From assembly GCA_947579605.1 (NCBI GenBank), contig OX388318.1, positions 2,108,001 through 2,172,000 on the forward strand: 64,000 nt of DNA, written 5' to 3'. Below are positions 55,626 through 64,000 of the stretch, piece after piece. The DNA is from Athripsodes cinereus. Its lineage: Eukaryota > Arthropoda > Insecta > Trichoptera > Leptoceridae. The position numbers and the translations under genes were made by a program. The notes under the pieces were generated by a model that saw only the letters and a program-made list of their open reading frames with translations, had not been told where the DNA came from and did no database searches. The first letter of the stretch is position 1. Each line of letters starts with the position of its first letter.

Positions 55626-56249
55626 TACTAATTTAAGACTAATTGCAATATTTAATGCCGAATCAAAAATGTCAAATGCCTTTAAGCAAGCGCCTTTTAA
55701 ACGACAGTGAAAAATTTACGCAAAAAAGTGGGAACCTTATTCTATTTCGATAACACCACGGATAATATTATCTAATTATTGGCATTAATTAATTTTTATA
55801 TGTCTATGTCTTAACACATTATTGCATAACACCATTTATCTGTTTCTATGTACGATATTAGTGCACTTGTTATATTAACTAAATAGTGCATAGGGAACAA
55901 ACAACTCTACCTACATGTTACCGTTTTCAACTGAACCTAATACAACTCTATTAAACTTGTTATAGTGATGGGCATTACCAAGAAATTTAATCGATTTTTA
56001 GTTAAAAAAGGAATAATTCGTGAGCTCAATACTAGAACTTTGTTTTTGAGTTATGTGTTCCCGATGTTTGTTTTGAATGTTTGAGTAGTTTCCAGTAATA
56101 AATATGAATTAAGAGTTTTCCTTATACTGTAATTAAACTGTTTCAATAATATAAATAACATTGTAATTACTATCCTTCTAAGTGTAATGTCATGATTTAT
56201 CCATTATCTCAAAACTATTTTGAGATGTCTAGTTATAGGTTAGTACAAA

Positions 56250-56605
56250 GAGAACAGTTTGCAAGTTTGTTAAATATGGCTGGTCTGCTGGCTGCTCCAC
56301 TTGTGGGATATGCCGTGATGGTATAGCAATAGTAGTGATATTTTGCATTTAATTAGGTACCTAAAATGTGAATGAAACATGTAAAAAATACATAATTAAA
56401 TATTTTATAACAAAGAATATCAGTTTTGTTGATAAGTATATAATCATTTCTCAGGTTTCTCCCCAAAGCACGAGCTACGCTCAATTTTGGGGAGTAATTG
56501 TATTAGGAAAAAAAATGTATTATTTTATTGTTCGATTATTGTAAATGATATTTGTGTTTAATAAACTATTATTATTATCATTATTATTTATTATTATTAT
56601 TTCAA
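56250..56605 (+). repeat. SINE-1 tail and a LINE-like tail
   Basis: 56,250-56,335: GAGAACAGTTTGCAAG, TGGCTGCTCCACTTGTGGG, GTGATGGTATAGC. 56,460-56,605: CAAAGCACGAGCTACGCTC, then GTTTAATAAACTATTATTAT with an (ATT)n run. Confidence 0.6.
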
Positions 56606-57090
56606 TAAAATATTTTAATTTCAAATTACCTGTATCGATTATTAACAAAATATTTATAATTCTATGACATTTTGGATCGATGGTGTCTCTGACTTTTTAT
56701 ATCTAATCGATGTAGTTTTTTTTTAATTAAAAGTACCTTTTTGACATCTCTAACGTGATCGTTGTATGTAAATAAATATTGGAACCCAAGAGTTGACAGT
56801 ACTTGCCATAATAGTTACCAGAGCTACATGCGTATGATTTTAATAGTTATTAGTAACGATACAGATAACAGCTTTACCGAATACCGGATATCCGATAAAA
56901 AAAATAAACCGGATACCGGATATCCAGCGATATCCTGAACTTGGTAACCAGATATTCGGCCAAACCCTAAATCGTATAATCAGATATCTGGGCACTGTCC
57001 TTTTATCACTGCATTTTTTTGTAGTTAAGAGCAAATTAGCCTATGGGGGTATTTTTTTATGATTAACAAGTTTTTTTGATCAGTTTTTAA

Positions 57091-57521
57091 GGGTCGTTCA
57101 CATACGTTCACTTTCAGTGATCACTCCGGATGATCCTCCAAGATGAACAGGTGTGAACAGGCGTTTCATCAATAGTGATCACTAGCGATGACGGAGGAAA
57201 GAGATTACCACTCGTCATAATTTCGATGAAAGGACCTTTCACTGAAACGACCATAAACAAGTTTTATCTTATTATTATTTGTTTTATTCTCTATGAATTT
57301 GTATTGAATTTCAGAATCATGTACAAAATTATTATGCAATCGAGAGCTATTTTAATTTATTTCATGTGTTATTTTTCATTTTTGAATTTGTTTAATTATT
57401 TTTATACGAAAATATGTTAAACCACATACAACATGACTGAGAATGTTGACATGGCAGTGAAAGCATAGGATGAACAAGTGTGAACAGATGATCATCCAAA
57501 GTGAAGCAATGTGAATGCTAT
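57091..57521 (+). mobile_element. MITE-T copy e, frame broken
   Basis: GGGTCGTTCACAT to GAATGCTAT, flanked by TTAA (57087-57090) and TTTA (57522-57525). The frame stops at 81 codons; a short deletion near the right end removes the GACGTGTTCACTTTCGAT block seen in copy c. Confidence 0.85.
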
Positions 57522-57524
57522 TTT

Positions 57525-58550
57525 ACATACAGATGGACAAATCAATCCAAGAACAATTTTATAATATTTCTACTACAAAAGTGCTTTAGTTTAGTTGGAA
57601 GAAATCGCGTGCTTTATACATATATATTCGTTGTAATTAAAATATTTGGTAATTTTTACTTGTCATAAGTAGGTCAGTTGGGGTTAGTGCGTCATTGGAG
57701 TGTTTCTGAGCTCTAAGACTCAAAGTCCAAAGTAGATTGTGAAGCATAAGTTTTGAACATCTATAATTCTATAGTATCTATGGTAACTATCAATATTCAA
57801 AACTTATATATTAAAATTTTCTGTGGATTTTGAGTTTCAGAGCCCGGATGCACTTAACTCTCTGCGACATACTTACCTAACCCAGTAGGCTTACAGTCAA
57901 GAATAAATAAATACGTTTCTACGTGATAGCCAATATATACAAATTATTCTGTTTTTTGTATTTTTCTCAATCAATAAATGTTTCATGAAATCAAAATCAT
58001 TTCATAATCTTTTGATTTCATGAAACGTTTCGACAATTCGCAACCAACGGACTACCTCAGATCTGACCATTAATTCTTGGCCGAACAAGCCAGATACCGG
58101 ATACTAGTCCAATATCCATTTTATCTGTAATATTTATGTTGCGTTCCAAACAAGGATATATGATAGCAAGTGTACATAATAAATAGATCGTGGATCTAGA
58201 TTCTAATGCGGATGTACGCGGAACTATTTACATACTTACTAGAGACGCTTACAACTTACTTACATTACGTAATGTCTGGAATTCCTAAAGTATTCCTTGA
58301 CAATATAATTACATTAAGGTACTAATTATTAAGGAAATATTATGTAGCATACATTCTTCGATTATGATGCCTTTATTAGCAATTAATTCATTATATTAAG
58401 AATATTAGATACTTAACAGAGACCTCATCCGCAAGATCGACAGACCGTGCAAGACTCCCTTGAGTAGGAAACATGGGTGATTGCTGCTAGTTGGCATGTT
58501 TGCTCAACGAAAGTCGAAGATAATGGTTTGAAACAGGAATTGGCGGGACA
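57525..58550. other. Stretch without a recognised gene
   Basis: Holds scattered ACCGGATA-type words (58,095) that also occur at 56,880-56,940 (ATACCGGATATCC repeated), probably MITE debris. No coding or RNA gene. Confidence 0.35.
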
Positions 58551-58554
58551 GGTG

Positions 58555-58735
58555 AACGCACCGTAAGTGCACTCAAACCAGCCAAACGTAAAGTGCCAGC
58601 GGACGTAAAGTGCACTTAAACCAGCCAAAGCCTATTCGTAAGCATCGGAACACCTTTCTTGTATCCTACCAAAGGAAGTTTGCACAGTCTGTTGATTATG
58701 CGGATAAGGTGTCTGTCGAGTAAAATTATTTATGT
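58555..58735. repeat. Interspersed repeat, same as 8.2 kb
   Basis: AGTGCACTTAAACCAGCC occurs in two partial tandem copies, then TTCGTAAGCATCGGAACACC, AAAGGAAGTTTGCACAG and AAGGTGTCTGTCGAG. Confidence 0.6.
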
Positions 58736-58889
58736 CGTGTAAAAAATCCAGTAAATTACGAAAACTTCGTTTAACATATTTTTATTTTTTACATATTTTC
58801 TTTCTGTTATATTCTCGTGTCTTTGTTTATATTATTTATTTATTCAATCTTTATTGTACATTGAAAACAAATAATTTTATCAAGAAATA

Positions 58890-59305
58890 CTGAAGTAGAG
58901 GATACCATCATTTCTCCAATCCAGATGTCGGATTGGTTTTGTCATCTGCGCATTTTGCCCAAATCTAATTTAACAATAAAAAAATATCCTTATTGGTGAC
59001 TGGTTGAACCAGCAACCGATATAATATTGAACTCAATTGTTCCAGCACCATTTAGACGGGAGATCTTGATCCATTCTTGAGATGTTTTTCGATTTAAATG
59101 AGTTTGAATGGTGGAATTGATGCACGTTATCCATGGACATCGAAAATGATCACTAAAGCCAGTTAAGAATGAAAATTCGATTAGATTTTGTAAAGTGTAA
59201 CCATGGTTCTCTAATCGAGATTTCTGATTAGTTTTACAAACACACAAATAACGAGATATCATTAAAATCATTTTACTCATTTCCGTAAAAAAAAAACAGG
59301 TCAAC
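58890..59305 (-). repeat. Unclassified repeat
   Basis: TTTCTCCAATCCAGATGTCG and GTTTTGTCATCTGCGC recur at 32.23 kb, and TTCTCTAATCGAGATTTC again at 59.2 kb. A minus-strand frame (58990-59304) shows no recognisable domain. Confidence 0.35.
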
Positions 59306-59794
59306 GATCTCTCTTATAATAATTACATAAGATTAAATACGTACTTAAGCATGTCTTAAAAATAATTTTCTCTAATGAGGACAATTAATTAATTATACGG
59401 CTCAGGTATATTAACCTTCCTTCCACTGTGCACACGCTTGACCTTTCCTACAGGAATTATTATAGAATGTAATTTGATAATGTCATTTCATTATAATGTC
59501 TAAATAGTAGATATATAATAATTATGAATTATTAATTAATTGTTCATCCATGCGTTATTAAAGAACATTGTGACATTTATAATGTAGTTACCCTACGTTT
59601 AGAGTCACCAGACATTATTTAGGGTCTTAGTAATAAATAACTTTCATATTAATAAGTCAGTTCTACACGGTGATACTTTTCTCTAATACAAGATGTCTGA
59701 TAATACAAATGGTTTGGAATCGAAATCGGACATGTAGACCCCAAAAACTACTGAATTTTGAATGTTTTCAATATAAACTATTTTTTATATAATT

Positions 59795-60090
59795 TCAGTG
59801 TCCTGTAAAAAGCAAGTGTTCGAAAAATAAATACATCTTTCACCTTAAATTCAGTGATGAAATTTACCACACGTCCTGAGTATGTTATATTTTGAAGACA
59901 CGAAGAAGACAGCTTGTATGTTTATTACATGCAGCTAGTCTACTGGCTACCCCACTTTAAAGGGTGTGTTCGAAAAAATAAAGACGTTTTACATCTTAAA
60001 TTTAGCGATGAGGTAAGCCACCTATCCTAAGTGACTTGTATTATTGTAGACGTGAAGAAGACAGCTTGTATGTTTATAACACTAAGTACT
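59795..60090 (+). repeat. Two SINE-1 copies in tandem
   Basis: First to about 59,955 (GTCCTGTAAAAAGCAAGTG to CTGGCTACCCCACTT). It runs directly into a second (GTGTTCGAAAAAATAAAGAC to ATTGTAGACGTGAAGAAGAC) that starts within the family and lacks a tail. Confidence 0.75.
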
Positions 60091-60212
60091 TTCTTAATGA
60101 ATGTTGCATAGATACCTACCTATTTATAAAAACTGACTCCTTCAGGTATTTGGCTGTGATTATCGCCATTATTTTCAAAAGAAATGTGCAAAAACTGCTT
60201 CAAACAATAACT

Positions 60213-60610
60213 ATACTATACTATACCCTCACGCCATGTCCCAGGAGAGGTAGGCAGAGAGAACGGAACGCCATATAGATCTATCCTTACATACTTCTTT
60301 CGCTTCCTCTACATTCATCCAGTTTCTCATACATGCACGCCGATTTCTCTTACTCAGCACGCGTCCGTCCTTGAGAATTTGAGAAGGCCCACGTGATCAA
60401 GCCACGTGGTTCTTGGACGTCCGCGCTTCCTCACACCCCTTCTTTCAGATAAATACATCCTCTTCGTCATCCTTTCATCTTGCATTCGCTCAACATGTCC
60501 AAACCATCTCAACTTGTTTACACGCATTCTGTCCACAACACTCCGCTCATTCTCCTGATATCCTCATTCTTCACTCTATCTCGCAACGTTTTAACAATAA
60601 AATGGATACA
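60213..60610 (-). pseudogene. LINE-A, 5'-truncated copy
   Basis: Minus strand: LRDRVKNEDIRRMSGV, VDRMRVNKLRWFGHVERMQD, ERMTKRMYLSERRGVRKRG and RPRTTWLDHV, then a frameshift, RNRRACMRNWMNVEEAKEVC and a LSAYLSWDMA end. Truncated at about 60,610. Confidence 0.83.
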
Positions 60611-60619
60611 AACATGGAT

Positions 60620-62150
60620 GGATGGAAATAAAAATATGTAGAAGAAGAAGTGAAAGATAACACGGTCCGCCTGAGAAAAAGAAGAAAATCTTTCACACAA
60701 AGAAATGTTCCTGTAATGTGAATGTGGAATAATAGGTTTAATACAGTTCGTGTTTATGAACACTATAACTTTTTTACATTCATGCGAAACTCTGTTTTAA
60801 TGAACAACTTTAATGCAAATTATCTATATCAAAAAGATCTTATCAAATATCACTCGCATACATGTAATCTATATTATAAAATAAATTTAATTTAATGCAC
60901 AATTCTGAAAGGTCTATAAAAATCGAGGCATTATTTTTTTAATGCATTTCCCTTACATAAAAAAATACAGTGCGTTATATTCCACATGCGATATTAAATT
61001 ATAGATATAAAATAATTTAATCAGTTGCTAGAAACCATTAGAAAATATAATTTCATAACAATAAAACTAAAAAATATGTTGGTACGATAATTCGCCTGGG
61101 TACATGTCGCAAAGTTCAGAATTATGAAATACTTAGTTTTTATTTTTCAACAGCTTTGGATTCATTATATGATCATGATCCTTTGACTAAATAGGTATCC
61201 ACCCATCCCTATTTTGGATATATTGTTTCAACTTCCTCTCAGAATTTATCTATCTTTCCTACAGACCTCCTACGCTTTCACTGCTTTCTCCTGAGATATA
61301 CTTATGTAAATGTGCGAATGTTCTAACTCTATCCAGTGTCTGTCTAATCCCTTTATTTTTATTAAGTTCTCTTTATATCATTCTACAATAAGTATTTTAA
61401 TAATTAATAATTTGTATTTTAAATTCATTGTTATATATACAGCAACTCCAGACGAAAGTATAACACAGTCCTTTGATTTGTACCTTGTGGTACACCTAAG
61501 TTTATTAAACATTTGGTACCTATAGCGACTCCATCGCATGACTCCCAATCATAAACCGGGCTCACTTTATTCCCCGCCATCGTCATTATTATTATTTAAT
61601 ACTCATATATATTATTATTATTCAATTATTTAAAACCCGGCTTCACTCAGGGAACAAATACCAAATTGTAGATAACTTTTTCGGGAAAATTTCATAGGTA
61701 GGCAACTTTTTAGAAACTGTCTAAACCTTGACGAACCCTTCTGACAGCATAAAATTATCAATTTAGTTATTACATTATAGTCTAGTTTTTTAGTTTTTAT
61801 TATTAACGATTACATTTTTTACATGAACACATCATATTCTTCTTCTTTCATCGTATAAAGCTTCTCTCGGTGGCACAGCACAAAAACCAACCCCCCATCC
61901 CTCACAGAGCGATTCTGCACCAATGGAGTATTTGTCGTTAGAACAACGTGTTGTGAAAGAGAGTTGTCCAGGCTGTTAGAAATCTTGTAGATGAAAGAAC
62001 AGCACTCATTTCAGCCCACTATCAGTGAACTTTATGACCCAACCACGACTGTTAGCATGGTCTCGTCACTACATTGCAATGACAAAAGTTTTTTTTTTGT
62101 ATAGTGTATTATTTTTCCTTCATCTTGCGTAATGATGTAGAGTTTTTATT
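60620..62150. other. Stretch without a recognised gene
   Basis: AT-rich; no family member, RNA gene or convincing coding frame found. A GC-richer piece at 61,865-62,070 has no assignment. Confidence 0.4.
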
Positions 62151-62154
62151 CTAT

Positions 62155-62400
62155 GGAGCACCCATCAAAGAATTAGTCTCCCACTCTTACGAATGTGCTG
62201 TAAAAGGCAGGTATTGGAAAAATAATGACATTTTACATAAATTCAGCGATGAGATTTTCCGCTCATCCTGAATGTCTTAGTTTAGTTGACACGGAAAAGA
62301 CAGTTGAATGTTTATTATTACATGCAACTAGTCTGCTGGTTAGTCCACTCGAGGGATATGCCGTGATCGTATGGTAGTAGTATTAGTAGTAGTAGTAGTG
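62155..62400 (+). repeat. SINE-1 copy
   Basis: GGAGCACCCATCAAAGAATT, GTAAAAGGCAGGTATTGG, ATAAATTCAGCGATGAGAT, ACATGCAACTAGTCTGCTGG, GGGATATGCCGTGATCG and a (GTA)n end. Confidence 0.83.
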
Positions 62401-62619
62401 CTTAATAAAGGTGTACATGGAGGACATAAAACATACATATTTACGAACGGACTGAAATAATATTTAATTTATGTACACTTTAAGTACCTATATTGATTGT
62501 GGTTTTGCATTTTACACTGTACATTTTATTGCATGAGCAGGTAGGTAACCGATACGTGGCGCGTTATGTTATGATGGCAGAGAATTTTATATTAGTCACT
62601 GTGGTATTTTAATATTATT

Positions 62620-64000
62620 GTATATTATTGTATATTGTATATCATCAGCCGTAGGCCCAGTCCGGGCACTTGGATTCGTCAAAAGCATTACAATTTTTGA
62701 TTAAAAAATATAAAAAAGAAACAGACATCCAGTAAATTTATAGGTCATTGCAAATCGGAGTGTAAATGGCTCAGATTTGCAAATCGTCAGACATAGGCAG
62801 ACAACAAGAGTCAACAAAGAATTACAGATTTACAAAATATTTAAATGCTAATAGAGTCATTTGCTCGATTCAGCATTTCGTCAATCGTGTAAAAGGATTG
62901 CTCAACGAGATACTCCTTCACCCTCCCACGAAACGCCTCCAAGCCCAAGGCCCTCACATCTTCAGGCAGCTTGTTAAACAACCGCACACTGAGGCACACA
63001 AAGCTTTTGCTGACCTTTGCCAACCTATGCTCGATTGCACGAACATCATTTTTATGTCTAGTGTCATAGGCGTGCTGATCCGAATTTAGGGGAGTGTTTG
63101 GCAAGTTTTTCCGGGCAAAAGTCATGCACTCTATGATATATGCACCGGCCAAGGTCAATACACCCAGCTCTCGAAAGGAGTTTCGACAACTGTCTCCCGG
63201 CTTCAGCCCCATTAATACTCGTATGGCCCTTTTTTGTAAGAGAAATATTCTTCTTGCTTCACCTACCCCGCCCCAGAACAGCACCCCATATGACATGATG
63301 CTGTGAAAGTAGGCATGGTATATGGACTTTGCCGCCTCAAAACCGCAGGTCTCTTTAATTTTTTTAATTGCGAAAATTGCGGAATTCAATTTCCCGGCCA
63401 GCTCCTCAATGTGCGCCGTCCACCGCAATCTCCTGTCAATCTTAACTCCTAAGAATTTACAATTGTCAACTATAGCTAGTTGGCGCTCAGACAGAGCCGC
63501 CGTGACTGGGTCGGGCGCAGAGGACTGTCTCAGTGAGAAGTGAATAGTATTCGTTTTCGTCACATTCAGGACAAGATCATTTTCCCTGAACCACTCGCCC
63601 ACTCTGTCCAGGACACTTAAGGTGTTGCGAATCGTTTTCTCTTTTTCAATACCATCCTGGATCAATATCGAGGTATCGTCTGCGAACATAACTATTTTTT
63701 GACCTTCCTCGATACAGCCTGGTAGGTCGTTCACATAAATTAAAAAGAGCAAGGGCCCCAGTATCGAACCTTGGGGAACGCCGCAGACTATCGCTCTCTC
63801 AGTCGACCTGACACCGTTTACCTCTGTGATCTGTCTACGGTCATCCAAATACGATCTGAGAAATTGATTCTCAGTGCCCCTCACTCCGTATAGAGTGAGC
63901 TTTTCTAGTAGAATTTTATGGTTCACACAATCAAATGCCTTTGACAGATCACAGAAGACTCCATATGTATCGCGCTTCTGATCCAGAGATTCAAGAACTG
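62620..64000 (-). mobile_element. LINE-F non-LTR retrotransposon, 3' part
   Basis: 3' end of a Jockey/CR1-like element that continues past the right edge. The coding part is 62841-63998; the 3' UTR runs left to a TATACAATAT-type repeat at about 62,620-62,645. No LINE-C tail hairpin, so it is a separate family. Confidence 0.85.
62841..63998 (-). CDS. LINE-F reverse transcriptase, C-terminal 385 residues (partial)
   Basis: One uninterrupted frame enters from the right edge and ends at a stop at 62841. It carries, in order, the polymerase motifs DLSKAFDCVNHKILLEKL (motif A, catalytic Asp), GVPQGSILGPLLFLIYVNDL (motif B), VMFADDTSILI (motif C, catalytic Asp pair) and CKFLGVKIDRRLRW. The tail follows: YFHSIMSYGVLFWGG and RLFNKLPEDVRAL. 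The reaction is target-primed reverse transcription of its own RNA. No stop or frameshift is visible here, so the copy is young or active. Clade by motif: Jockey superfamily, CR1-like. Confidence 0.92.
   Translation of the reverse strand, partial: VLESLDQKRDTYGVFCDLSKAFDCVNHKILLEKLTLYGVRGTENQFLRSYLDDRRQITEVNGVRSTERAIVCGVPQGSILGPLLFLIYVNDLPGCIEEGQKIVMFADDTSILIQDGIEKEKTIRNTLSVLDRVGEWFRENDLVLNVTKTNTIHFSLRQSSAPDPVTAALSERQLAIVDNCKFLGVKIDRRLRWTAHIEELAGKLNSAIFAIKKIKETCGFEAAKSIYHAYFHSIMSYGVLFWGGVGEARRIFLLQKRAIRVLMGLKPGDSCRNSFRELGVLTLAGAYIIECMTFARKNLPNTPLNSDQHAYDTRHKNDVRAIEHRLAKVSKSFVCLSVRLFNKLPEDVRALGLEAFRGRVKEYLVEQSFYTIDEMLNRANDSISI

Noticed and set aside
61860..62080. GC-richer patch taken as a possible gene fragment
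   Set aside because: No frame longer than a few dozen codons and no recognisable motif.

Overview
The window reads as AT-rich insect nuclear DNA, most likely from a moth or butterfly. This rests on one spliced mitochondrial gene, one spliced mRNA-decay gene, and a dense mix of short insect repeats: decayed non-LTR elements ending in a WRS-x-LSAYP motif, tRNA-headed SINEs, hAT-type MITEs and a mori/cecropia-like mariner. The order is an inference; no rRNA or intact tRNA gene was seen.

Left end (1-10.9 kb) holds the only two genes I can name. EDC3 (enhancer of mRNA decapping 3) lies on the minus strand: exons at 5927-6087, 4496-4965, 2839-3020 and 865-1009, with the C-terminal YjeF_N part off the left edge. 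GatB (subunit B of the mitochondrial glutamyl-tRNA(Gln) amidotransferase) lies on the plus strand in five exons, 6777-7205, 7694-7867, 9047-9199, 9625-9797 and 10187-10859. The two start codons face away from each other across about 0.7 kb, so they probably share a bidirectional promoter. Introns of both are packed with repeats.

From 10.9 kb to the right edge I find no further complete host gene. There are two possible first coding exons (19257-19337 and 35380-35409, both plus strand, both ending in phase 0 at GTAAGT), one unassigned spliced-looking ORF (about 29.0-29.4 kb, minus) and one unassigned ORF broken by a MITE (15.5-15.9 kb). Everything else recognisable is mobile DNA.

Labels used below for repeat families (names are mine): SINE-1, the commonest, about 250 bp, ending in a CCCCACTTGTGGG hairpin and GTGATGGTATAG; SINE-2, SINE-3 and SINE-4, with tRNA-like B boxes; LINE-A, a non-LTR element whose protein ends WRSILSAYP and whose 3' end resembles that of SINE-1; LINE-B, a second decayed reverse transcriptase; LINE-C, a CR1-like 3' end with a GGTTAGTTGGAAG hairpin tail; LINE-E, a C-terminal fragment present twice in opposite orientation; LINE-F, a good partial reverse transcriptase at the right edge; MITE-T, five copies of a 460-470 bp element in TTAA-like sites.

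The most striking locus is 37.1-39.2 kb: a LINE-A copy is split by a DNA transposon with 19-bp terminal inverted repeats, and that transposon carries a 14-copy 70-bp tandem array whose unit is built from two pieces of the SINE-1 3' end, one of them inverted. Other points of note are three perfect long inverted repeats (arms of 91, 85 and 100 bp), a mariner with an in-frame deletion that keeps an open frame, and hAT-type MITEs with clear 8-bp target duplications.
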